In this document: piece by piece, positions 14,301-25,700 of the stretch
How positions within the stretch are numbered: position 1 is the stretch's first letter
How the letters are laid out: every line of letters begins with the position of its first letter
Assembly (NCBI RefSeq): GCF_000002985.6
Contig: NC_003282.8
Span: forward strand, 8,184,001-8,248,000
Reading direction: 5' to 3'
From: Caenorhabditis elegans
Lineage: Eukaryota; Nematoda; Chromadorea; Rhabditida; Rhabditidae
Length of the DNA stretch: 64,000 bases
The notes under the pieces: generated by a model
Seen by the model: only the letters and a program-made list of their open reading frames with translations
Databases searched by the model: none
Told to the model about the DNA's origin: nothing
Program-made: the position numbers and the translations under genes

Positions 14301-14927
14301 ACTAAAAAAATTCAATCCAATGACGACTCCATCTTCTCCATTTTCCATTTGCTCGAAAGCTAACAATTTTCGACATTGTGGAAATGATTGAGCTCGAAAT
14401 GCTTTATACAATTTAAAGTCCCAAACTATTCGCTCTTCGAGAATATCAAAAATTCGAAGGAAATATGCTCTTTGTGCATAATCTTTAACAAGTGAAATGA
14501 CTCCATGTGGTAAATCGACCCTCCATGCACCACGATCTGATTTTAAAAGTTGAACAACTGCAGCAGTCAGACAGACAGCTTCTGAGCCGACCAAAGCGAA
14601 AAGCATCTCATTTTCTTGTGAATTGAGCTCCTGAAAATGAAAATGTTGTTTATTAAATTGAATTAAACTGAAATTTTGCATGTTTCAGCTTTTCTTTGAA
14701 AATTTTACGGACAATTTTTTTCAAACTAAAATTCAAGATTTAGTATTTTCAAAAAACTTTCGGACTTTCTCCTTAATTTGAGGTAATTTTCGGTTCATTA
14801 AAAAATATTTGCAGTTTTCAAAATTAAAATTTACTTTAGATCCAACATTTGGTGGACGCTTTGCTCTTTTCCTATCTACTCCGCCATTCATCATGGACAT
14901 TGTCGGCGTGGGAGGATATACCGACAT
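5346..14927 (-). CDS. wsp-1: WASP/N-WASP homologue, WH1-containing isoform
   Basis: Ten minus-strand exons join in frame: 14927-14835, 14630-14277, 13518-13428, 7517-7371, 7133-7025, 6976-6707, 6253-6058, 6009-5746, 5700-5578 and 5522-5346 (607 aa). Domains in order: a WH1 domain in exon 2 (about residues 32-149); a basic patch (KDKNKKKDKKSKIKK); a CRIB/GTPase-binding motif, ISNPTNF...HVGW, at 258-271; long polyproline stretches (about 340-500); a WH2 motif, GDVMAQIRQGAQLKHV, near 535-550; a central ALAKALEERR helix; and an acidic tail carrying the conserved Trp (NEWSD end). The family is activated by Cdc42 and PIP2, recruits Arp2/3 and nucleates branched actin. A TTTCAG acceptor 24 bases before the ATG supports this start. 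The 5.9-kb third intron contains another large exon, listed separately. Confidence 0.94.
6558..6643. repeat. Short palindromic element in a WASP intron
   Basis: Two arms of about 25 bases, beginning ATGGTCCGACATCTAC and ending in its near-perfect complement, flank about 35 bases of spacer. They form an 86-bp hairpin between the CRIB exon and the first polyproline exon. No target duplication is clear. The form is that of a small non-autonomous DNA transposon (MITE). Confidence 0.6.
7638..9152 (-). CDS. Unrecognised low-complexity protein nested in the WASP gene (or alternative WASP 5' exon)
   Basis: A single open exon, 9152-8093, starts at an ATG 37 bases after a good acceptor (TTCTTTCAG, exon start 9189) and ends at a GTTTGT donor with one base over. 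It encodes about 353 residues rich in Ser, Pro, Gln and His, with runs of PPP, Q and S and no recognised domain. Two continuations fit the phase. (a) A short GC-richer exon, 7747-7638, adds 36 residues (…WREIRTDYLCSCHVMSTADR…) and a stop, giving a separate 389-aa protein on the same strand inside WASP intron 3. (b) Joining to the WASP exon at 7517 gives a 781-aa WASP form with no WH1 domain. The acceptor for (a), AACCCAG, is weak; that for (b) is strong. I list span (a) because its terminal exon looks coding. Both may occur. Exon 1 itself is well supported. Confidence 0.6.
9190..13427 (-). other. Upstream part of WASP intron 3, probable internal promoter
   Basis: Four kilobases between the WH1-side exon at 13428 and the nested exon at 9189. 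The ORFs on both strands lack codon structure and splice context. The stretch has purine-rich blocks (11490-11530, 12500-12540) and GC-richer spots (13430-13500 borders), but no repeat with clear ends. It probably carries the promoter of the transcript that starts at 9189. One weak minus-strand candidate start (ATG 10738, codons to about 10700 then a GTTCAA donor in the right phase) could be another short first exon for a WH1-less WASP; the evidence is thin. Confidence 0.4.
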
Positions 14928-14951
14928 ATGTTTTGATGATCCGAGGTATAT

Positions 14952-16689
14952 CTGAAATTTTCAGTTTATCGAGGGTATTTACAGCTAGATAAAGGAGAAG
15001 AATGATAACTTCAAAATAAGTAAACAGAAAAAATATAATATTGGCAGAGGAGAGAGTATTAAATTCAGGGCTGCACGAATATCAAAAATTATCGAAAAGT
15101 GTTTAATAATTTTTTAAGAATTTACTAAAAATAAATTGAAGAATAAACTTATAGTTCCTATGGGGAAATAAGTTTTCATTTTCCCTTATCCCTAACTAAT
15201 AATTTTGGTGGGAAAATGTGTTAAAAATCAATAACGGAAAGAAATTAAGTCAAACTAAACGAGAAAACTGAGCGAAATGACTCAAATGGAAGGTGTCTCA
15301 AGTTTATTTAAATAAAATCGAAAATTCTTGAGAAATATCGTAAAAGGCAAACTTTTGTTCATTGTAGCTCCTGCTCTTGGTGTACTTAATGCATGCGTTC
15401 GTTTCAAATGTTTAGCCATCACACACTCTCGTGTACAAATAGTCGACCGCCGCAGCCATTTGAGTGTCGAGATTTCGATTTAAAAATCTTTTTCTCGCAT
15501 GGATTTTTCAAAATTCAAACAATTCCGACAATGAGAAAGCTCTCGGAAATTGTGCTGAACAGAGAAAATGTTTGCATTCTGACTAACTTCCTGCAGACGT
15601 TAATTGTTCTGTTTGGTAAACTAGTACACTATTTATCGACTTTTCACGCTCAAATGACAAGAAAAATGTATTTCTAATCGGAAACCATAATCAAGATGTT
15701 TTTATTTGTTCTGGAACTAATAACAATAAAATACAAATTTAATCTGCATGCATGAAGAAATCAATTGAAAAGTTTTTGCAACGCGCCGCCGCTCAGAATG
15801 ATTGAAAAAGTATAAATTTGGGAACGAGATTCCGGAAAAGTAATTTCAGAACTTTTACGATAAATTTAAAGATTCCATATTCAAAATTAATTTGTTCTAA
15901 ACGGACAAAAAAGGCAAACCTACACAAAAAAAATAAAGAGAGGCTGAATCATCATCAAACTATAAAGCGAACATATGAGTCACTGATAAGCATCAAGTTG
16001 ACATGACAAACATTGAAAATTGATAATTTTTTTCAAAATGCGAAACAAAACATTCAGTAAAAAATAAAAAATGGTGTTTGGTAGAGTCAGAATGACGTTT
16101 AGAAATTTAGAAAAATGATAATTATTAGAGCGCGCTTGCAGCATTGAATTTTCTAAAAATAATTGAAACGAAAAAATCAATTTAAATTGCTTACTTTTTG
16201 AAATTGTTCATGAAAACGACGAAACAACAAAAAAACAATGTCATATAATCCGAAAATTGCTGCCTTTTGCCACCCTTCATTTTCTCCCGATCGATTCACT
16301 TATAAATTCGGGTCATCTGGACACGAAGCAAAAAAAAACGGCGGAAGAGTGAGAATAACGATGGAAAAGGACAAAAGTCAGAGTTTTGTGGGTTGGACGG
16401 CTTATGAGTTGTATTGAGCGAAACCCGAGAGGAATAAAAGAAAAGGGACCGCCGGCGTATAATGAATGGACCGCTCGGATTAAGAAGCGACTGGGAGGTC
16501 ACAGGCGAATGCATATCATGAAAAGCAGTGAAGAACGGGTAAATATATCAATGAAAAGATGAAATATGGATTATTAACCATTTATATTAAATTGATAGTT
16601 ATTGCAATTCAAGTATTTATTGAATTTATATTGCACTCGCAGTAATTTAAATGGCACATTTTAAAACGAAAAAGTATAAATAATAAACT
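14952..16689. other. Intergenic: WASP promoter and glutaredoxin 3' flank
   Basis: No coding exon is supported. The minus-strand signal AATAAA for the glutaredoxin mRNA is near 16616-16621. The remainder is presumably the promoter of the WH1-containing WASP transcript, whose acceptor sits at 14952-14957. ORFs here (e.g. 15393-15677) are AT-rich and have no domain or splice support. Confidence 0.5.
16616..16621 (-). terminator. Polyadenylation signal for the glutaredoxin gene
   Basis: Plus-strand TTTATT reads AATAAA on the minus strand, about 70 bases past the glutaredoxin stop. This is a typical worm 3' UTR length. Confidence 0.5.
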
Positions 16690-17228
16690 TCAAATTTTCG
16701 ATGCATATTCTCTCCGGAGTGTCTCCCCATTGTCCACTGAGCAAGTTTCCAGAATTTTAGCGAGATTCGGTCTAAGAGCGTTGAGTTCTGTGTATCCACC
16801 AACGAATTTCCCACAAATGAAAATCTGTGGAACAGTTCGCTGACGTGTCAAATCCATGAGCCCTTGAATGTATTCTTGTGGATTTGGAATCACTTTTGAC
16901 ACCGTATTCAGATTCTAAGAAATTTAATTACCTATTTTTTGAATTCATATAATATTTAAAAAAACCTTTTCTGTATAATGAATTCCATCCTCGTAAAGCT
17001 CATTCTTAGCTTTCACACAATAACCACATCCATCTTTTGTGTAGAGAACAACCGCATGTTCCTTGACCTGGAAAATTACTTCTTATGAGTATTTCATTGA
17101 TCGCCATATTTTTAGAAATCGGTAAATTTTCTGAATATTGAAAGTTAATAAATATTTACTTCCTCAACAATTTTTTTCGAATGTTCCGATAGTGTTGGCT
17201 TGGGTGGTGTTGATGCAGATCCTCCCAT
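16690..17228 (-). CDS. glrx-22: Glutaredoxin (dithiol, CGYC active site)
   Basis: Three exons, 17228-17160, 17067-16966 and 16914-16690, join in phase to give 131 aa. The thioredoxin-fold signature is clear: AVVLYTKDGCGYCVKAK holds the CxxC active site near residues 37-40. It is followed by the TVPQIFICGKFVGGY block, with the cis-proline and glutathione-binding residues, and an ALRPNLAKIL C-terminal helix. Glutaredoxins reduce disulphides and glutathione-mixed disulphides using GSH. There is no signal peptide, and the N terminus is a short Ser/Pro/Lys-rich extension, so a cytosolic location is likely. A TTACAG acceptor lies five bases before the ATG. It lies downstream of hgrs-1 on the same strand, about 0.5 kb from that stop. 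The symbol is from memory of the locus and is less certain than the family. Confidence 0.9.
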
Positions 17229-17722
17229 CTTTTCTGTAAGTAAAATCATTGCAATTTTTATAAAATCCCGGATGACGTCTGTAGATTAACTTATGCCTTT
17301 TTCGAGGATTACTCATAATTGGCTAATCTGATAAATTTGGATTTTCAACCATTCGTTTTGAAATGAAATATTATTTTGGGATCTACAATTATTTATAAAT
17401 GTATCTATGCAAAAAAAATTGAAAAAAAACCGTCACCATGTCGTTTCATTGAAAAAAAAATAATTTAGAAAAAAAAATGAATAGTAGGAAAATGGGGGGT
17501 GTTTGGGGAGGTGAAGCACGTTGTATACAGACAATACAATAAATTATTTTACTGGGTTCATAAATGAACACTTTCATGCACAAAAATTGGGTTAGCGAGT
17601 TTCAAAAAGTAGCACCAGAAAACAGGGTATATGAGAGAGAGAGAGAGAGGATTGTTCACTATCACAGTTGATATCAGACTACAAATTTACAGAATCATTG
17701 GGATTTATGTCAGCCATGTGTT
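17229..17722. other. Short gap between hgrs-1 and the glutaredoxin gene
   Basis: About 0.5 kb separates the hgrs-1 stop from the glutaredoxin start on the same strand. It holds the hgrs-1 3' UTR, a short GA microsatellite (about 17637-17651) and the glutaredoxin acceptor. The spacing is longer than a classical 100-base operon gap but does not exclude co-transcription. Confidence 0.5.
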
Positions 17723-20700
17723 CTAGTCAAATGAAATAAGTGGTTGTTCGGCAATTTGAGGTTGTTGCTGTTGATGGTGATGAGCATTTTGATCAACTGA
17801 AACGAAGAGTTTAAAGTTTCTTTTCTGTACAGAATTAAAACAAAATTTTATCGAACATACCATTTCCATATCCATTATGACCGTTCGAAGCAACAGAAGC
17901 AGGTGGATGTTGTGCTTGCTGTTGTTGATATCCATGATTTTGATGTTCTTGTTTCACTTCAGATGATTGCTGCTGTTGATATTGTCCATTTTCATTAGTT
18001 GTTCCATTTTGATAATTTTGGTGTTGTTGAGGATTTTGGTAACCTGAAAACTCTTAAATACACTGAGGGGTCTTATAAGTATACATACCTGCTTGTTGTT
18101 GATATGGCTGTTGTTGCTGATAGTATCCTTGATATTGTTGTTGGTATTGTTGTTGAGCTTGTTGTACTGGTTGAGTAACGGTCTGATTTGCCTGATAATG
18201 TTGATAGTATTGTTGTTGTTGTTGCTGCGTCGAAGCATGTGACTGCTGATATTGACTCGATGGAGGAGGAGCCTGTGATTGTGGTCCTTGTTGGTATCCA
18301 TAATATGATTGTTGTGGAGGCTGTTGAGGTCCTGAAGGAGGAGGTGCTCCATAACCCATTTGTTGTGGATTGTAGTAAGCTTGTTGCTGATGTCGACGCA
18401 TTGCCATTTCTTGTTGTTGCTGTTGGAATCTTTGAAGAGCTTGCTCGCGTTGTTCCATTAGCATTGCCTGAAAACATGTTTTCTTGAATCAATTAGACAA
18501 ATTTTTGGGAAGCTTTACTGTGTGATAGAATAGGAAAAAAGGAATTTGTTAACTTTGGAATAAGAGAGCGGCTTGAAAAATAACATGAGATACGTATTAC
18601 TCCAGGCGCCAAAACTTGCAATTTTTGCACCAAAATTACGGTACCCGGTCCCGACACGATAACATTTCGTTAAATACTAAGAGTACTGTAGTATTAGACT
18701 ATCCCTGCTGCGGAATTTTTCTTACGATTTGTGAAAGGTTATGTGTTGTTTTAATCTAGAAGTTTGAAAGTATAATTTTTAACGAAAAATTAAGAAAAAA
18801 ACATTATCATGTATTTTTAATGAATTAAAATTCTGTAGCCAGGGAAGTTTGAAATTACAGTGCCCTTTAAAGGCGCACACCTGTTTGAAGTTAACAAAAA
18901 AAATTGTCGTGTCGAGACCGGAACCGTACTATTGACGCAAAATTTCGCATCTGGGTGATATAGGTTTTGAAAAGCAGGAAAACTAACATGTTTTTTCATT
19001 CTCATCATCTCCAAAGTCTGCTGCATCTGTGCCTGTCTCAATCGTTGCTCTTCAGCCATTCGTTCTTGACGTTTTCGTTCATGTTCTTCACGCATTTCAT
19101 CAATTGCTTGACGTGCTTCTCCAATATTCGCTAAATGATCCTGTAGACTCTCATAATATCCGCGTTGTTCATCCAATGTATGCATTCGGCTGAGAACATG
19201 AGAATGGAGTTCAGTAAGTTTCGTGAATAGATCTTGAATAGCAGAATCATTGAATACAGGGCGACCTCTGGCAAGATTCGATCGAATTCTATTGTCCATG
19301 ACTGAAACTTGTTCTCGAATTGATTGACACCACTTCATTGTATCATCTGCTTGCAATTTCGCATCATCACTAACTGTTCCATTAAGTCCATTAGTACCAC
19401 CCAAAGACATTGCAGCAATATCAGCATTCAATGAATTATCATCAGGACCCATAAGAGTTGAACAAATGGATGGAGCAATCGAAGGTTCGGAAGGTGGTGG
19501 TGCAGTAGCAGATAGAGCAGAAGATCTGGATGACCAATCCTCCACTTTTCCTTCTTTTTTCTGCTGCCAATAGTCTCTGTTCAAGTATCTGGCAAGTGGA
19601 TCAGAAGACGAGTCATCTGGTGGTGGAGCTGTAACAGGTTCAGCTGCTCCTTTGTATCCATCGACTTCTGGCTTGATTCCATTATACATTGAATATAAAT
19701 TATTCTGTTTCTCCTTTTCTTTTGCTTCTGCTTCACTTTGACTGATAGCTATTGCTAGAGCAAGATCTTCCTCTTCTTTTTCTCTCAAAAGTTTCTCTTT
19801 CGCAGCTTTATCAGCTTCTGAATCACCTTTTCTTCCATGTGCAGCATCTAATTGCTTTTTAACTGCAGGATACCTCTCCTTGACTTCAGCGACTTTCTTC
19901 TCGTAACATGTTTCACAAACACGAACTTCTTTTTCAATTCCGAATTGTGGAAGAGCAAGTTCTCTCGAACTGCATTTATCACAAAAAATTTGTCCACAAG
20001 CTCGGCAATGATGTTTTCTAGTGAACACAGAGAATACGGAACGGCAACGATAACATTCTGGTCCATCAGCCCATTCTGGAGCAACTTGAGCCATAAACAT
20101 TGCATCTGCTTCTTTCAAAGATGGAAAATCGAAACCAGCGAGCTTCATGAGATTATGAGTGTCAACTACCATTTTGTATTCTGGCTTATTAGCGAATGCA
20201 GTTGCCCAACATTGAAGCATTTCCAGCGACTTGTTTTTCACCTGACAAATTAAAAATTATACGCTTAGCTAGAAAATATGGCAATGATTTTGAGAATCCT
20301 TTTTGGCTGTTGATTTTTTAAAGTACTATTTCCAGATTGAGCTTTTTTTAAACAAAAAATTGTTAAATTATCTCAAACGGTTACAAAATCTGAAAAAGTT
20401 CGAATATGACTTGAAATATTATAGAAATTTGAAAAGATTGCAAATTGACGTTAAAAAATTATATTAGAGCGAGCTGCCTGAGAGATCAACTAGCCACTTT
20501 TATAATTTTCGAAACATCATCATTGCTATCATTTTTCTTCTCAAATCTTTGCCAATTTAGGCGGAGAATTTTATAATTTTCGATTATTAGATTTCAAATT
20601 ATAAAAATTTTTAAAGTGAATGTGTAGATGAGACACTAACTTCGTCATATTTGTTCTCAGTAACTAAATTCTTAAAATCTTCCATAAATTCTCGTGTCGC

Positions 20701-21056
20701 CACTTCTGCATGAACTTTATGCCCACAATTTTTGACACAAGCATCCAAAACGAGAAGAGTGTGATTTACGACATGCGGATTTTCATGTTGCATACGTTTT
20801 CTGATTGCTTGGAGTGATGGTTTTGCACTGAAATTTATAATTTTAAGCACTTCAGATATTGATTTCTCTAAACAAAAAAAAACTTACGGAACTTCTCCGG
20901 ATCTAATCATATCTGTACACAATATAATTCCTTCCCAATTTGGCTCAACCAATGTACTGTCTGTCGCCTGGTCTAAATTATTGATTTTTTAGTACTCAAT
21001 ATATAATATTTTAATATTAAAAACTTACCCAGAACTCGTTGAAATTTTGTAGCCAT
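17723..21056 (-). CDS. hgrs-1: Hrs/Vps27 homologue, ESCRT-0 sorting subunit
   Basis: Seven exons, 21056-21029, 20972-20888, 20827-20641, 20241-18988, 18467-18089, 18043-17861 and 17796-17723, join in frame (729 aa). An N-terminal VHS domain covers about residues 1-140. It is followed by a FYVE finger at about 156-213 with the full signature: WADG, paired CxxC motifs and RKHHCR. A ubiquitin-interacting motif (EEEDLALAIAISQSEA, about 255-272) and a coiled coil (…EEHERKRQERMAEE…) come next. The tail is Gln/Pro/Tyr-rich and ends in a clathrin-box-like LISFD. Hrs binds PI3P and ubiquitinated cargo on early endosomes and recruits ESCRT-I for lysosomal sorting. The gene reads away from the svh-1 promoter. 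Intron 4 (18468-18987) carries an inverted repeat. Confidence 0.95.
18600..18965. repeat. Imperfect inverted repeat in hgrs-1 intron 4
   Basis: The left arm (about 18603-18663, containing GGTCCCGACACGATAA) and right arm (about 18903-18958, containing TCGTGTCGAGACCGG) are diverged reverse complements with a spacer of about 240 bases. Similar CGCGCC/TTTAAAGG-type fragments appear near 18865, 21835 and the middle of the 40-kb palindrome. This suggests a dispersed worm repeat family. Confidence 0.5.
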
Positions 21057-22769
21057 TTTTTTATTCTGAAAAGTTAAACATTGAATTTCGGAAGATCCTT
21101 TTAAGAGAGAAAGAAGTTATAAAAGTTATAAAAAAGTTACCATTGCGTGCTGGATCTTGGAGTTAAAATTTTTAGGAATAATACTAAATTTTGATTTTTT
21201 CTTCAAATGTCCATTTACCCCAATTATATTTTTATTCATTGTTTTCTACGTGAACCGGGGGAAATGAAAATTCGATAAAACTGGAAAAAAGGGAAACATA
21301 AAAGGGGAAAATAAAAAATAAACAAATTCGATGTGGATGACTAAACGATAAGGTAGCTGGAAAAAAGAAAGAAAAACGGTGTGTTGTGAAAGAATTGATT
21401 GAACTGGGTGGTGGACCAGTCGACTGGCCAGTTTTGCGTAATAAGAGGCGCAGAGATAACATTCCTCGTGTGGACTCTAGGCCACGGCCATTATTGGCGA
21501 AAAAACTTTGAAGTCTAAATTTGATTTTAAATTAAGAAAATATCATTCGGCTGGTTTTTTATTAGCTAAAAACTAAAATGAGCCAAAAACTATCGATTTT
21601 TTAATTTTAAGGTTCAAAGCGATTTAGAGGTAAATTTATAGAATTTCTTGAAATTATAGAATATATGAAAAACTCTACATAATTGGAATACATATTATAA
21701 AACTATTAAATGAGCATTTAGAGGAACGGAAAAACTTTAAAACATCGTTTTTTATCAATTGCAACTTAAAAAAAACAAAAGAACAGATTCAGAAGAATGC
21801 GCGTGACGAGACAACGTTTTGGAAAAATTGCATGCGCCTTTAAGGTTACGGTAGTCGGAAAATTAAAATTTCAGGCCTACTTATTGCATGAAATTTCAAT
21901 TATGATTTCAGGAGTACGATCTTTGAAGAAAAATAGTACTGAAATTTAAGATTTTCAAAAATTATTTTAATATATCGAACCAACTCTCAAGTGTCCTTAC
22001 CTAATCAATAAAAACCATGCGAATGTAGAATATAATAGTGAGATCTACGAGGAAGTGGGAAAGGTAGAAAGCGGGTTTTCTTGAAGACAGTGTAAACTTC
22101 ACTAAATTCATAGACGCTAACTTACAAGCCTGCCCTCTTAAGAAAAAAATCTTATATTGTTTCAGAAACTTCAATTTTAATTTAAAGTGATAAGTTTTGA
22201 GAAAATTTTTTAATCAAAAAAATCACCTGGTAACGACGCGTCATAATCGAAAAAATGAAGTTAAAATTTGCGATTACACAAAGTCAAAATTTAAATTCCA
22301 TGAAAAGGATGTCCAACGGAGCATGCTTGATCTGGAGCATTTATCTATATAGAAATATCGTCGTCTATAGAACCTATAGGTTAAGTTTCCGGAAAAATTC
22401 ATTACACTGCCCAAAAATAACTACGCCAAATTAGCAAGTTTTAGAATTTTTCATCAGCTCCTGCAAATTGCTTCAAATTCCCAAAAACAACAATCCCAAT
22501 CGAAACTCCATCTTTTTTCCATTCTCCAAAGTCCCGCCCTCTTTACCAAGAACTTTTCTTCGCGCACTGATCATTTTTTGTCTGTTTCTCGTTCACTCTC
22601 ACAGTCCTTATTCACTTCAAATTAGCAATCGAGATACACTTTTCCCTCTGTATATTCCATAATATATTATTGCCTAATTGACACCAAAACGAGATTTGAA
22701 ACAAGAATTAGTTGAGGAGAAAAGTAAAAAGAAGACGGAAATGTTTCAATGTATATCGTCATAGTTACT
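21057..22769. promoter_or_regulatory. Divergent promoter region, hgrs-1 / secreted protease
   Basis: 1.7 kb lies between the two divergent start codons. I found no supported exon. It contains a degraded dispersed-repeat fragment near 21785-21860. Pyrimidine-rich segments near 22500-22600 lie on the protease side. It should hold both promoters; I see no specific factor site I would defend. Confidence 0.5.
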
Positions 22770-25700
22770 ATGAGAACAATACTATTTTTTGGAATCTTTT
22801 TTATTTTTATTTTTCAATGTGCTAAATGTATAGAATTAAAGTGAGTTTTTAATAAAAAGTGTTGGCAAATAATATGTCCTTATTTAAATATTTTTTTCAT
22901 TGACTCAAAAACTAAACTATGATACTCGGTGGTTTTCAACAATTTTTCCACTTGCTTTAATCCACCGTTTAATATTAAAAGTATTGATTCAAAAACATAA
23001 TCAATTTTTCCAGAATTTTCGAAGATCTCTTAGAAGTTCGTAGTCAATCAGGTCTCTTCTTCCCATTATGCTCTAAATCATTTCATCAAAAATACGGAGA
23101 ACAAGCGTGTGCATCAATTTCCTCTACATTTTTATCTTATTCCACAGTTTCACTTCAACAGTATACATATTCAGTTGGTTGTACCACATCCGTTTGCTTC
23201 ACTTTTTTGTCATCTTTTTGCAAAACTGGCGTCAAAGTGTTTTGTTCACCTAGTTGTAAGTCTCTATTTCAGAAGATTATGAATTGCATTTTTGAATAAA
23301 AACCCACAATTTCTAAAGCTTTGTAATTATTTCAGTATGTGCTTCTGGAACTCTTCAAATTGGAAGCAAATGTCTTTCAATTTCAACTGTCCCTGTTCAA
23401 GGATACTCTGAAGCAAATTATTATTGTAATCCAGCTACATTGATATCTTCTTTAAAACCAACAGAGATTGAATCAATTCGAGACACAATTTTGCCAACGT
23501 TTGGTAAGTAATGCTGCCCTTTTCAAAATTGCCTTGGTTTTTATTTACTCAACTGATTTTTTGGGGTGTTTATCGGTTGGGACAACAAGGTGAGTAATTG
23601 CGACGTGGCACTTCCTTACACTGTCTGTTGACTTTTCACTGAGAGAGTGACCTCTCCCGAAAAATGTGTAATCTCGAAAACTCTTCCAGCTGATACACGA
23701 CTATTTTTGACTTCCGGACTCCGACAGGGAGCAACATGGAAATGGGGGAATGGAGATACAGTAGAAGTGAGTTGCTTTATTTTAAAAATACCTTGGGTTG
23801 CGACTTTAAAATTGTTTAACTTCAAGGAAAAATAGATTTCTGTAAAACGTACAAACCGATTATAAAAAAATTTATTTTGAATGCTCTCCTAGTACGATTT
23901 TGGTTTTTCAGCAAGAAGTAACGGGAACTGGACGTTGTTTAGCTTTACAAGCAGGCAATCTCGTGGCAATTGACTGTGATTCTGAAGCATACGTTTTTTG
24001 TGAATCTGGAAGAGAATGTATTGCGAGGGACAAAGAATATTCTGGAACTGCAAACAGAACATCTGATGGGAAAATGTGTCTTATGTGGAATGACCCAACA
24101 GTATTATTTCGAAGAGAAAGGGATTTAGAGATTTTGAATCACAATTTTTGTAGATTTGTGAATGACGCTGATGGAAAGTAAGATCATTTCGATAAAGTGA
24201 ACAGGTTTTTTGATAATAATTTTTCAGAAAATCAGCGACGCCAGTTTGTTATACGAAACCAAATGAATTATCCCAATGTTACATTCCACCATGTCCAGAA
24301 AGTTTTAATGATGTCGTCCCAATTGAATCTGGTGACAGTTGCCCAATTGGTTCAATATCATGTGATAACGGATCGAAATGTATTTCTGAAAAATTCCAAT
24401 GTGATTATGAAGTTGATTGTAACGATGGAAGTGATGAGCATAATTGTGAAGATTATCTTCAATATTATGAATTGATTGGTGCATATCGGTTAGCTGATAA
24501 CATTATTGAAGTTTGGACTTTTATTCCACACGTACAAGGGGTAAGAAGCCGGAAATATTGGAAGTCACACTATATCAACTTTTGGTATATTTTTCAATTT
24601 GTTTACATATTATTCCTAAATTAGAAAATTCCTCGGAAACTCACTTCTGCTCTAACTAGCTATTTCTATTTTAATACTTTCTATGAATGCGATTTAAATT
24701 TTTTACAAGCTTAAACCAAAATTAGAGCTAATTTAAGGGGGAGGGGTGGTCTCTCCTAGTTTTTTGAGCTAAGTGTGCTTATAAAATCTATTTTCAGTGT
24801 GCTCGAAAATGCCGAGAAAGTCTTCTAATGTGTGAGGCTTTTTCATATGAACCAAAAAGTCAAACATGTCTTCTAACCGACACCTCACAAACATTTTCCA
24901 GTCTAGCACGGAAAATTACTTCTCTGTATTACCGAAGACGATTTTCTACAAGTCTGTTGAAAAAGTTTTCAGATTACCTCAAACATAAAAAATTGCAGAA
25001 GACGTTGAATTCCAAGTTGAGAACAAAGTATTATATGCGACAAAATCGGCCAAAAAAGGACATGTATGTGATGATAACTACAGTCGAGAAAAGCTATCAT
25101 CAATTTGTAGAGTGCTCGGATTTGGGTGAGTAAATGTTGTAGTCACAATTGAGGTAATAGACAAAATAGTGTATTTATTTGTGGCACAGGATTCAAATAC
25201 TATATTCAATAGGCATAGTTAATTACTAGAAGAATTTTGTATCATCATCATCATATTCGGCGGTATCAGTGTTTGAAACAAAATCTTGATGGTGAATACT
25301 GTCAGATGTAGGGCTTCTCGATTCGATAATCGTCTGTTTGAATGCAAGAATGTCAAGTTTCTTTAATAAGTGCTCCATATTCTTTTCCAAATAATGCTTC
25401 TTCGGCTGAAATTTAAACGATGTGAATCGTATAAAGGAATTGAGTTATTAGGAGAAAATTGAAACATTATTCTCACCCTTGATGAAGAGGTAGAGGTGGA
25501 GGCTGATGCAGACGCAGATGTAGAAGATGCTCGGATTAGAGGTGGCGTGTGAGCAGTATGGGCGAATCGGAGTTTAGCATATTCCTGTAATAAATGAATA
25601 ATCTAAAGAACCCCGGAAAAAACAAATTAGTTTTTATATGTTTGAATTATTTTCAAATATTTTTAATTTTACTCACGTAATGATCGAGTCCCGTAAAGAA

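Noticed and set aside
24798..25133. A single 101-codon reading through the protease PAN exon
   Set aside because: The continuation past 24951 loses all similarity. Removing the 47-base intron restores the SRCR sequence.
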